Origin: Planctomycetaceae bacterium
GTDB lineage: Bacteria; Planctomycetota; Planctomycetia; Pirellulales; Thermoguttaceae
DNA: 11,678 nucleotides
Direction: 5' to 3'
Assembly: GCA_031288955.1 (NCBI GenBank)
Contig: JAITQJ010000238.1
Coordinates: 1-11,678, forward strand
Part shown: one piece after another, positions 1 to 8,277 of the stretch
How positions within the stretch are numbered: position 1 is the first letter of the stretch
How the letters are laid out: every line of letters starts with the position of its first letter
The notes under the pieces: model-generated
Databases searched by the model: none
What the model was told of the DNA's origin: nothing
The model's input: only the letters and a program-made list of their open reading frames with translations
Made by a program: the position numbers and the translations under genes

Positions 1-3000
1 ACAGGATACGGTTCGTGAACGGATTGAACGGATTTATCTGCGGCGCAGCGATACTGCCGGTTTGATTGCGTTTTACCGCAGCCGGCTTGAAAAGAATCCG
101 AACGAAACGGCAAACGTCCGGCATCTTGCGGCACTGCTTGACAACGATGAAGCGGAAAAATTGTTACGAAAATCGGTTGAAAAATCGCCGAATAATGCGG
201 CTCTGCGTTCGGCTTTAATTGATGTGTTATTGTCAAAGAAAGACTTTGCCGAAGCCGTTAAACAATGTCAGGCGATTGATGAAAACGACCGGGGCAATGC
301 CGATAACCTGACACGCTGGGGCTTAATCATTCTGCAAAATACGGCATTGGACGAGACGCAGCGGAAACAGGAAGCCGTCAAGGTTTGGCAGCGGATTAGC
401 GATGATGTGCCGGACGACCCCGTGTGTGCGGCGGCGGTTGCCGATTTGTGTTTTCGCAATGCTTTGGAAGCCGATGCTGAACAATTTTACCGGAAAGCGT
501 TTGAATTGAAGCCGGACGATTTTTCATATCGGGAGCATCTGGCAAAGTTTTATTATGCTGCCAAACGCAAAGCCGATGTGCTGGCAGTGTTAATGCCGGA
601 GGCGGACTCGGAAACCGATGATAAAACGAATATACTCCAAACCGGTTTGTTGCTGTTACAATTCGGTTATACAGCGGAGTGCTGCCGGTATCTCGGCGAT
701 AAAGCCGGCAATATGACGGAATCGGACGATTGGGAATTACAGCGGCTTTATATCGAGGCGTTTGTACGCCGCGGCAAACCGGAGGACATTGATAAAGCGT
801 TTAAGTTGTTATCGGCAATCGAACGGACGATAGAAGGTGATAAAAAGTTTGCGGAGTTTCTGAAACAAGAAATCGAATTGCTCCGTCCGCTGCAAAAATC
901 GTCTCATTTTTTGAAGGCATTGAGCGAGGCGGAGTCATCTGCTTCCTCTTCATACCGCTACTACTGGAAATTAGCGGCGTATCGGCAAGCCGAAGTTAAA
1001 TTGTCCGCCGCTGTTGCAGCGGTTGAAAAGGCGTTAAAAGAGTCGGGACAAAAGCCGCCGGAGGAACTGCGGGCTTTTGCCGCTGAACTTTATGAACAAA
1101 GCGGCACTACGGTAAAAGCGTTAACACTTTATCGTCAACTGGCAGCAGAAAATTCGCCGCTGCGAAACGAATATCTGAAACATTCGGCTGCGCTGCAAAT
1201 GCAGAACGGCGAATTGGAACAGGCGTTGGAAACAAGCCGGACGCTGCTTGGAAGCGGCGGTGCGGCAAATGTCCGGTATTATGCCGAATTGCTGTTGAGT
1301 CTTAACCGGCAGAACGATGCCGTCAGCATTTTGCGGCAAGGTTTACGCAAAGAACCGGGCAACAGCGAATTGTTACAGATATTAGCCCGGACGCTTTTCG
1401 CAATGAATCTGAAAGATGAAGCGTTTGAAATGTCGTATCGGCAATTCGAGACGGCTAAAGATTTTGCCGGAAAAATTGCGGTACTCGATACTTTATGCAG
1501 CACGTACAGCAACTCCGATAAAATCGGCGATTTGCTTGACCGTCTCCGGCAGTCGAAGCAGAGCCGGGAAACGCTGTTTTGTACCGCCAGAGTATTAGCG
1601 GACACCGGCGATAACGATTCGGCAAGACCGATACTTGAGAAACTTCTTGACGGCAATCAAAACGATAATTCTGTTACAATCATCGCCGTTCTGAAAGAAC
1701 TCGTCAAAATTGCCGAACGGCAATACGACATTGACTCGGCTGTCCGGTATCAGGAGTTGCTGTGCAGCAATGACCGCAGTGCTGCCGAACAGGAGCATTT
1801 GTTTCAGTTGTATGAAAATGCCGGCGACACGGAAAAATCCGGCAAATTGTTTCTCGAATTGGTATTACGGCAGAGCGGTTTAACGGAAAAATTAGAGGCG
1901 ATTGACACGATGATACGCCGGAAAGAATACAAAACGGTTTTGAAGGTTCTCGATTTTTTTGATATACACGAGCCGGAAAATTGGCAGTTGCCGTTTCGCC
2001 GTCTTGTCATTTTGGCAATGCAAAACGCACCGCTCGAAGGCGCAGTGCAGGATTTCAGAAATCAGGAATTAGAAACGCCTGCGGCACACGCCGTTGACAC
2101 TGCGGCAGAACGCTCCGCAGCAGTACCGGCAGCATTTGAATTTGCGGCAACAGCACCGGCGGCGTTTGTTGACACGCTGGCATTAGAACGCCGTCTTTAC
2201 GAAAACATTCTGCGAAAACAGCAGCCGGAAACGCTGCTGGCGGAAGTAAAAACGTTTGAAGAAGCCCGAAATGCCGTCTCGGCACTGCTCTTAAACGAAG
2301 CGGTGCGCAAAGATTTCGGCGGCGGAAATACACCGCCGGCAGTTTGGAAGCATTTTCGCAGCACGGTAGAGTCCGTTCAGAATTCGCTTCCGATTGATTC
2401 AAGCCGAACGGACGTTCTTCTCGAACGGTTGACCTGGGAGACGATACTTTTTGATTTGCACGAAAGCGAACCGATACGCAAAAATGCTTCAACATACCGG
2501 CAGCAAATCAATGCCGATGCGGCGCAGCAGAATATCCGCCGGATTGTCCGCAAGTTAGGTTTGTCCGGTGTACCGCATTGGGATGCGCCGCTTTTTCAAA
2601 TCCTGATGACGGAATCGGTCAACGAGCAGATTTGTGCCGTATTCAAAAACGAAACAGACGACAAAGTTCTTGAAGAAAAATTGTTACAAAAATTAAACGA
2701 TTATTGTAATGAAAATCAGTTGCCGAAGATGCTCCCCGAAGAAAATGTACAACTCGTCAAGTTAGCGGCATACATTGTTAAGACCGCCCGGACACAGAAA
2801 AAAGCGGCGGATTTGGACGAGTCATTGACACAAAAGCAGCGGCTCGAATTGTTAACCGCAATCTGGACAAAATATGCACGGAGCAATCAGCAGCGGGACA
2901 TTGCCGTCTTTGAAAACGGGACGGCACAGTATTATCCGCAATTCGTTTGGCTCTTGAAGCAAAACGGCATCAATGATAACAGCGTTGCCGAAGTGCTGGA

Positions 3001-4732
3001 TGCGGCGGCAAAACGCAATCCGGTCTGGTACGTTCTGAAATCGGATATGCTGTCGTATCCGCTGAATATCAACTCGCTGCTTTTTATTCAACTGGCGCAC
3101 TGCGGTGCGCTTGAACAGGAGTTAAACCGCCTTAAACCGCTGATACTGCAAGCGTGCCGTTACTGTAACGAAAATCAGCCGCAATCGGCACAGCGGCTTC
3201 GCGACGCTCTCTTCCAGGTTCTCGATTCGCTGCTTTATGCTCCCCGTCTGCGGCGTTATGACATTTTTGCGCCGCACGAACGGGAACTCACCGGCAAAAT
3301 GCCCGCTGAAATCCGCCGTATCCTGCAACTGCCGAAAAATTCGCCCGAAGGATTATTTGCCCGGCAACTGTTCGGCTGGGAACCGTATCCAGCCGGTTCG
3401 CAGCGGGTTTTCAAAGCCGAACAAGTCAAACGTGTTGCCGGATTGGATTACGCATTGAATCAGTTGCTTGACTTTGCGGTAACAATCACCGGCGATTTGC
3501 CGCTGGAAAAATCAGCCGCTAATGCCGCAATGTCCGAACCGATGAAGCCGCTGTCAGTATATCAGGCGGAATTGACCGGAGCGAAACCGATTAACCGGAA
3601 CATTATCGCTCCGCTCATCGGCAGCATTACTTTTGCAGACGATTATTCGCCGCTTGACGATTTATTCTTCCGCATCGCTTTGCTTTACCGGGCGTTAGAT
3701 ACAAAGACACGGTACATTATTACGCAAACAAGCGGCGGTACGAGTTTGCTGAAACACGATTACACGCAGCAATACCGGCTGCGTATTGAACGGTTGAAAT
3801 ACAGCACTATTCCGGCGGAGCGGCAGTTATCGTTACAATTAAGCGGTAAACTCGATGCGCTGCTCCGCGATGACCCCGGCATCAAAATTGACCGTCCGCT
3901 TGAAAAATCCGTTGATGTCTTTGCGGTATTAGAGCATAACCTGATGCTTGCGGCGGCGAAACAGAAATTGTCCGCTCCTGAAACACTGGCGGCGGCTTTA
4001 TGCAAAACGAAATTGAATAAATACAGCGAAGCACTGACGCTGCTCGATTCGATGGACTTAAAGACAGCACAGGACACAAAAACACGTGAATGGATTGCTG
4101 CCGGTATTGTCGAACGTATCGGCAGAAAGGCTTCGGAGAAGGAAATCGACCGGGGAATATATGCCGTCAAACGGCTGCTGAATTACCGTTTGACTGACCG
4201 GGAACTGTTTGACGCTGTGCCGCTGATGCAATACTTCGGAATGAAAGACGAGGCACAGAAAACACTGGAATTGCTCATTGAAACGACGGATAATCGAAAA
4301 CTGCAATCAGATATTTTGTATAAAATTGACTCGCTGGGCAGCAATCAAAAGGTGAACGCTTCTAAAATTGCGCTGCGGATTTTAGAGAATCCGGCATTTC
4401 TGCATAACCCCGGTCATTTGACGGCGGAGTTGTATCTGCTCGAAAAAGCCGTCAATGTTTTAGATGCCGCTCATAAAACACCGGAGTTGATACAAATGCT
4501 TGAAATGCGTTTTCGCAGCAATAAACACAAAGCGGACGGAAAAATTATCAGTGCCAAATTTTATCTGGCACTGAATCAGTCCGATGATGCGAAGCGTCTC
4601 GCCGTTGAATTGTCGCTCGACCCGCCGGCAGATTTGGAACGCCGCCAATTAGTTACATCGCTGCTGCTGTTTTTCGGTTTGCAGAAAGAACTCGACGCAA
4701 TGAATAAACTTTTGACACAGCGGGCGTTATAA
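1..4732 (+). CDS. Giant TPR-type helical-repeat protein, 5' end missing
   Basis: The reading frame is open from the left edge (first whole codon at base 2) to TAA at 4730-4732, giving 1,576 visible residues. The true start lies upstream. The TTG at 62 is only the first start-like codon and should not be taken as the start. The product is a long helical-repeat protein. TPR-like helix pairs with the usual Ala/Leu/Tyr spacing and 'P-x-N/D' ends are clearest at 415-520, 1069-1158, 1267-1362 and 1363-1461. Weaker helical repeats continue to the C-terminus, for example around 3985-4180. The part from about 2195 to 3900 is helical in character but not obviously TPR. An Ala/Pro-rich segment (about 2085-2190) may link two superhelices. 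TPRs are protein-interaction scaffolds; no enzyme domain is visible. A signal peptide cannot be assessed because the start is missing. The gene lies 72 bp before the exported hydrolase-like gene on the same strand. TPR assignment is confident; cellular role is unknown. Confidence 0.85.
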   Translation, partial: QDTVRERIERIYLRRSDTAGLIAFYRSRLEKNPNETANVRHLAALLDNDEAEKLLRKSVEKSPNNAALRSALIDVLLSKKDFAEAVKQCQAIDENDRGNADNLTRWGLIILQNTALDETQRKQEAVKVWQRISDDVPDDPVCAAAVADLCFRNALEADAEQFYRKAFELKPDDFSYREHLAKFYYAAKRKADVLAVLMPEADSETDDKTNILQTGLLLLQFGYTAECCRYLGDKAGNMTESDDWELQRLYIEAFVRRGKPEDIDKAFKLLSAIERTIEGDKKFAEFLKQEIELLRPLQKSSHFLKALSEAESSASSSYRYYWKLAAYRQAEVKLSAAVAAVEKALKESGQKPPEELRAFAAELYEQSGTTVKALTLYRQLAAENSPLRNEYLKHSAALQMQNGELEQALETSRTLLGSGGAANVRYYAELLLSLNRQNDAVSILRQGLRKEPGNSELLQILARTLFAMNLKDEAFEMSYRQFETAKDFAGKIAVLDTLCSTYSNSDKIGDLLDRLRQSKQSRETLFCTARVLADTGDNDSARPILEKLLDGNQNDNSVTIIAVLKELVKIAERQYDIDSAVRYQELLCSNDRSAAEQEHLFQLYENAGDTEKSGKLFLELVLRQSGLTEKLEAIDTMIRRKEYKTVLKVLDFFDIHEPENWQLPFRRLVILAMQNAPLEGAVQDFRNQELETPAAHAVDTAAERSAAVPAAFEFAATAPAAFVDTLALERRLYENILRKQQPETLLAEVKTFEEARNAVSALLLNEAVRKDFGGGNTPPAVWKHFRSTVESVQNSLPIDSSRTDVLLERLTWETILFDLHESEPIRKNASTYRQQINADAAQQNIRRIVRKLGLSGVPHWDAPLFQILMTESVNEQICAVFKNETDDKVLEEKLLQKLNDYCNENQLPKMLPEENVQLVKLAAYIVKTARTQKKAADLDESLTQKQRLELLTAIWTKYARSNQQRDIAVFENGTAQYYPQFVWLLKQNGINDNSVAEVLDAAAKRNPVWYVLKSDMLSYPLNINSLLFIQLAHCGALEQELNRLKPLILQACRYCNENQPQSAQRLRDALFQVLDSLLYAPRLRRYDIFAPHERELTGKMPAEIRRILQLPKNSPEGLFARQLFGWEPYPAGSQRVFKAEQVKRVAGLDYALNQLLDFAVTITGDLPLEKSAANAAMSEPMKPLSVYQAELTGAKPINRNIIAPLIGSITFADDYSPLDDLFFRIALLYRALDTKTRYIITQTSGGTSLLKHDYTQQYRLRIERLKYSTIPAERQLSLQLSGKLDALLRDDPGIKIDRPLEKSVDVFAVLEHNLMLAAAKQKLSAPETLAAALCKTKLNKYSEALTLLDSMDLKTAQDTKTREWIAAGIVERIGRKASEKEIDRGIYAVKRLLNYRLTDRELFDAVPLMQYFGMKDEAQKTLELLIETTDNRKLQSDILYKIDSLGSNQKVNASKIALRILENPAFLHNPGHLTAELYLLEKAVNVLDAAHKTPELIQMLEMRFRSNKHKADGKIISAKFYLALNQSDDAKRLAVELSLDPPADLERRQLVTSLLLFFGLQKELDAMNKLLTQRAL
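17..34 (+). repeat. Perfect 9-bp tandem repeat inside the TPR gene
   Basis: The 9-mer gaacggatt occurs twice back to back (17-25 and 26-34), in frame, and encodes Glu-Arg-Ile twice. It is a small local duplication within a predicted helix. It may simply reflect slippage or the repetitive nature of the protein. Confidence 0.8.
2093..2193 (+). repeat. Imperfect in-frame Ala/Pro-rich repeat (linker)
   Basis: Two related peptides, VDTAAERS (from 2093) and VDTLALERR (from 2168), lie exactly 75 nt apart. Between them are two similar Ala-rich stretches, AAVPAAFEF and AATAPAAFV. The composition differs sharply from the charged helical sequence on either side, which suggests a flexible linker built by local duplication. 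The two copies are diverged at the DNA level, so the duplication is not recent. Confidence 0.5.
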
Positions 4733-4765
4733 TGGACGGGCAGACGCATTTTTTGAATAATAAGG

Positions 4766-4796
4766 TTGACAACAGACGCTGACAAACAGCGAATAT
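4766..4796 (+). promoter_or_regulatory. Possible weak promoter before the hydrolase-like gene
   Basis: A perfect TTGACA lies at 4766-4771. The best -10-like hexamer is GAATAT at 4791-4796, after a long 19-bp spacer and matching TATAAT at only three positions. It would place transcription start at or just before the ATG at 4805. The gene could equally be read through from the TPR gene 72 bp upstream. Weak evidence. Confidence 0.2.
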
Positions 4797-4804
4797 CCCT
4801 GACG

Positions 4805-7192
4805 ATGCAACGGACTGTTTTTTTTATCATCGGTTTTTTGATTTTCATACCGCAAACGCTGGCGGTTAAATATGTTCTCAAAGACGGGCGGATTCTCGAA
4901 GGCAGCCACGCTCTGTTGTCCCGCGTTGATGAAAAAGCCGATACGCCGGAAGATACTGTCCGTCTTATTGCTGCCATTGATGACGGATTGCGGCTAACAT
5001 ATCTGTCCAAAGCCCGAATTGCCGACATTAGAGAAGAACAGTCGATTCCGCCGGAAAAATTCAAAACCGGCATTATGCAGAACTTTGACGGCGCAAGATA
5101 CCGCATCATCGGAACGTTTCAGAATAACGTGCCGTTTGACCGCTACGGACGGCGGCTGTTAGAAATCCGGCACATCGGCGGTATCGAGTATGCCGAACAA
5201 GGTATTACTGAACTGACACCGTATTACCTTAAAATAACCGGTCTGCGGGGCGATAACAAGCAGCGCATTTGGGATATGCGAATCGCAACCGACAGCGTTC
5301 CTCGCGAACAAATTACACCAATACTTTTGAATCTCGTTAATCCGAAAAACATCGAAGACCGGATGAAACTCGTTCGGTTTTATTACGGCGGAAACCGGTT
5401 CAGCGATGCTCAAGATGAACTTCAATCGATACTCAACGATTGGAAGAACGATGAAGGAATTCAAGACCGCGTTAAAACAGTATCGTTTCAAATCCGGCAG
5501 CAAAAATATCAAACGGTGATTGACGAACTCGAACACCGCTGGAATGCCGGTCAATACCAATTCGTCAAAAAGTATCTTGCCGATTTAGAACAGGATGCCG
5601 ATTTACCCGACCGGCTTCTCGAACCGGTCAAACGTATGCTTCAGCGTTACGATACTTTTGACCGCAAGCATCAAACGATTATCGCCGGTTTGAAAACGCT
5701 CGAAGGACAGTTAGCGAAAAGCGATAAAGACCCGTTGATACCGGAAATCATTGGCGAAATCGATGAAGGACTCAACGGATACACACTCAAGCGGCTGGCA
5801 GCGTATGAATTGTATGCTGATGATGCGCAACTTTCGGCAAGCGAAAAACTGGCGTTCGCCATCACCGGCTGGTATGCCGGTGCCGATGCAGATAACAGCC
5901 GGCTCGCCGTTGCCGTGATGCTCCGCAAAACGCAGGACTTGGTGCGGCAATATCTGTTCAGCGGTTCCGACGAATTGGGACGCAAGGCAATACTTGCCAA
6001 ACTCAAAAAAATGGAAACCGCCCGACCGGATTTGATTGCCGGTGTGCTGCGGGAGTTGAACACGTCTCCTGAAAGTGCCGTTCCCGAAGGTATTGATGCT
6101 GACGGACACGGTCAATACGCATTGCCGAATCCGCTTATTGACCAATTTGCCGTGAGAGAACATCTCCCTGATGAAATAACGTATGAGATTCAGTTGCCGC
6201 CGGAATACAATCCGAATATACGTTATCCGATGATTGTTTCGCTCCACGGTCTCAAACAAACGCCGGTAATGCAGATTGATTTCTGGAGAACACAGGCTTC
6301 ACGCAACGGCTACATTATTCTTGCGCCGCATTGGAATCCGAAGGAACATCAAACGCCGTATTATGATTATTCTGCATTTTCGCATACGGCTGTTTTAGGC
6401 GGCGTTAAAGATGCGTTCAGACGTTTCAGCGTTGATACGGATAAAGTATTCATCACCGGACACGGTACCGGCGGTACGGCGGCTTGGGACATTGCACTGG
6501 GACATCCCGACCTTTGGGCAGGCGCAATGCCTTTCAATGCCGTTGCGGGGCAGAACATTGAAGTTTATCGTGCGGCAGCGCAGTATGTACCGCTGTATTT
6601 GGTTTTCGGTGAATTGGACGGCATCGGAGCAAACCGGAAATGGGATTTGAACGCATCTATATTGAATAGATACCTGCAAAAACAGGCTTCGCCGCCTGAT
6701 GTAACGCTTATTCGTTACACGGGCAGGGGCGAGGACGGTTTTTCAGAAGAAGTGCTTCATCTATTTGATTGGATGCAGCGGCGGCAGCGGACTGTTACAC
6801 CGATGGAGTTTGAAGTTGATACTGTTCGGGCTTGGGATTCCTTCTTCTGGGGCGTTGAAATGTCGCAACTCAAAGAGTTGCCGGACAATGTGTATGAACC
6901 GTTTGAATTTCCGGCGAAACCGGTAACGGCTTGGAACAAACGTGTTCGGATTAGTTGCAAATTACAAAAGGCGGCGAATTCGGTGTACATTGACATTAAG
7001 CCGAAGGTTCCGCGGGTACAGGTTTATTTAACGCCGGAAATGATTGACTTTAAGTCGAAGGGCAAGGTTGAATTGAACGGCAAACGCATCAGTCCGGCAA
7101 ACGGCATTATCGAACCGGTTATTTCGGTGATGCTGGAAGATGTCCGTACCCGCTGCGACCGGCTTCATCCGTTCTGGGCAGTGCTGGAATAA
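4805..7192 (+). CDS. Exported alpha/beta-hydrolase-fold protein, probable pseudo-esterase
   Basis: The product is 795 residues from ATG 4805. That start places a signal peptide at the N-terminus (MQR, hydrophobic residues 5-18, likely cleavage after TLA at 20). An upstream in-frame TTG at 4766 would put 13 polar residues before it, so I prefer 4805. Residues 21-150 are beta-rich and begin with a 'KDGR.LEG' pattern seen in planctomycetal exported proteins. About 190-430 is charged and helical. About 455-665 resembles the esterase/PHB-depolymerase-like alpha/beta-hydrolase domain: strand plus oxyanion-type HG (H481-G482), a nucleophile elbow at 552-557, acid candidate D605, and a GRG motif before 643. 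A beta-rich tail follows. The elbow reads GHGTGG, so glycine 554 replaces the catalytic serine. The stretch after GRG, where the His is expected, reads EDGFSEE; the nearest His is 652. Catalysis by the standard triad therefore looks impossible. A binding or structural role outside the cytoplasm is inferred. No Shine-Dalgarno is visible. Confidence 0.7.
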   Translation: MQRTVFFIIGFLIFIPQTLAVKYVLKDGRILEGSHALLSRVDEKADTPEDTVRLIAAIDDGLRLTYLSKARIADIREEQSIPPEKFKTGIMQNFDGARYRIIGTFQNNVPFDRYGRRLLEIRHIGGIEYAEQGITELTPYYLKITGLRGDNKQRIWDMRIATDSVPREQITPILLNLVNPKNIEDRMKLVRFYYGGNRFSDAQDELQSILNDWKNDEGIQDRVKTVSFQIRQQKYQTVIDELEHRWNAGQYQFVKKYLADLEQDADLPDRLLEPVKRMLQRYDTFDRKHQTIIAGLKTLEGQLAKSDKDPLIPEIIGEIDEGLNGYTLKRLAAYELYADDAQLSASEKLAFAITGWYAGADADNSRLAVAVMLRKTQDLVRQYLFSGSDELGRKAILAKLKKMETARPDLIAGVLRELNTSPESAVPEGIDADGHGQYALPNPLIDQFAVREHLPDEITYEIQLPPEYNPNIRYPMIVSLHGLKQTPVMQIDFWRTQASRNGYIILAPHWNPKEHQTPYYDYSAFSHTAVLGGVKDAFRRFSVDTDKVFITGHGTGGTAAWDIALGHPDLWAGAMPFNAVAGQNIEVYRAAAQYVPLYLVFGELDGIGANRKWDLNASILNRYLQKQASPPDVTLIRYTGRGEDGFSEEVLHLFDWMQRRQRTVTPMEFEVDTVRAWDSFFWGVEMSQLKELPDNVYEPFEFPAKPVTAWNKRVRISCKLQKAANSVYIDIKPKVPRVQVYLTPEMIDFKSKGKVELNGKRISPANGIIEPVISVMLEDVRTRCDRLHPFWAVLE

Positions 7193-7220
7193 GGGAATAG
7201 AGGCTAACTCTTGGGGCTGG

Positions 7221-7238
7221 TATAGATAATTTTCTATA
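7221..7238. terminator. AT-rich hairpin in the convergent spacer, possible weak terminator
   Basis: The 56-bp spacer between the stop codons of the convergent hydrolase-like gene and etfA holds a perfect 6-bp inverted repeat, tataga and tctata, with a 6-nt loop (7227-7232). The stem is AT-rich and has no long T-tract after it on either strand, so it is at best a weak bidirectional terminator. Its position between two gene ends is the main argument for it. Confidence 0.3.
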
Positions 7239-7248
7239 AAATGTATCG

Positions 7249-8277
7249 TTACCGCTCCTTGAATGCCTGTATCAACATCGGTACAACTTCCTTCACATCG
7301 CCGACGATGCCGTAATGCGCTATCGAAAATATCGGCGCATCTTTGTCTGTGTTCACGGCAATAATCTTCGCCGATTCCTGCATTCCCGCCCGATGCTGAA
7401 TCGCTCCGCTAATACCGCAGGCAATATACAATGCCGGTCGCACTGCCGTTCCAGTCTGTCCAATCTGATGTTCGCTGCCGATGTAGCCGCTGTCAATCGC
7501 CGCCCTGCTCGCTCCCACTGCCCCGCCGAGCGTTTCGGCAAGCGTAAACAGTAAAGCGAAGTTTTCTTTACTGCCGACTCCCGCACCGCCGGCAACAACG
7601 GCTTTCGCTCCTTTTAAGTTCAACTGACGCTTCTCTATTTCACGGCGAAGTACCTCCACGGAAAACAGTTTTGCGTCTGCAAACGCAATGGACTCCTTGA
7701 GCAGTTCGCCGCTGTTTTGCGGATACTCTTTGAGCGGCATCACTCCTTCACGGACGGTTGCCATCTGCGGACGCTGGTCATAATTGACAATCGTTGCAAC
7801 AATGTTGCCGCCGAATGCCGGTCGGATTTGCAGCAGCAGATTCGGATGAACCGTCCCGTCCTTTTCACTCACATCTTCGATTTGCAAATCCGTACAATCC
7901 GCCGTCAGACCAGTACGCAATTCCGAAGCAACGCGGGGAGCCAAATCGCGTCCCAGCGGTGTTGCTCCGAAAAGAAATATCTGCGGCTGATACTTTTTCA
8001 CCAATTCGATGAGCGCAAACGCATAAGGCTGCGTCCGGTACTGTTCCAATGCTTTATCTTCGAGAAGAACGGTGTAATCTGCACCGTGCCTAAACAGTTT
8101 TTGCGCTAAAGAATCGGCAGATACCGTTTTATCTTTAAGCAGAACCGCCCCAACTTTTACGCCGGTTTTAGCGGCTAATTGCTTTGCTTTACCGCAGAGT
8201 TCCAGCGATACATCGTGAATGATGCCGTCCTGCACTTCCGCAAAAGCCCAAACGCCGTTTTGATAATTATGTAACAT
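7249..8277 (-). CDS. etfA: Electron transfer flavoprotein subunit alpha
   Basis: The product is 342 residues, within the family's usual 310-340 or slightly above. ETF alpha carries FAD and, with EtfB, passes electrons between flavin dehydrogenases and quinone or ferredoxin/NAD partners in the cytoplasm. The N-terminal nucleotide-binding-like domain spans about 1-200 and includes GATPLGRDLAPRVA (105-118) and GLTADCTDL (123-131), both typical of EtfA. The C-terminal FAD domain carries VAGGAGVGSKENF (228-240), GQTGTAVRPALYIA (273-286) and GISGAIQH (288-295), then NTDKDAPIF (309-317) and YGIVGD (322-327). The segment RPQMATVREGVM (169-180) is of the kind I recall from anaerobe EtfA proteins. The ATG lies inside the end of waaA (11-bp overlap), so translation is probably coupled. 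No etfB lies beside it or anywhere in the window, which is unusual. Identity is confident; the electron partner is unknown. Confidence 0.95.
   Translation of the reverse strand: MLHNYQNGVWAFAEVQDGIIHDVSLELCGKAKQLAAKTGVKVGAVLLKDKTVSADSLAQKLFRHGADYTVLLEDKALEQYRTQPYAFALIELVKKYQPQIFLFGATPLGRDLAPRVASELRTGLTADCTDLQIEDVSEKDGTVHPNLLLQIRPAFGGNIVATIVNYDQRPQMATVREGVMPLKEYPQNSGELLKESIAFADAKLFSVEVLRREIEKRQLNLKGAKAVVAGGAGVGSKENFALLFTLAETLGGAVGASRAAIDSGYIGSEHQIGQTGTAVRPALYIACGISGAIQHRAGMQESAKIIAVNTDKDAPIFSIAHYGIVGDVKEVVPMLIQAFKER

Noticed and set aside
2055..2495. 146-codon minus-strand frame within the TPR gene
   Set aside because: No recognisable motif; the Ala/Pro-rich linker region has few stops on the opposite strand, so a chance frame is expected.
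4724..4755. Possible terminator after the TPR gene (gcgt/acgc followed by a six-T run)
   Set aside because: The stem is only 4 bp with a 16-nt loop, too weak for an intrinsic terminator, and the next same-strand gene starts shortly after.
4766..4804. TTG at 4766 as start of the hydrolase-like gene
   Set aside because: It would add 13 polar residues before a normal signal peptide, and the TTG is part of a TTGACA hexamer; ATG 4805 gives a standard signal peptide.
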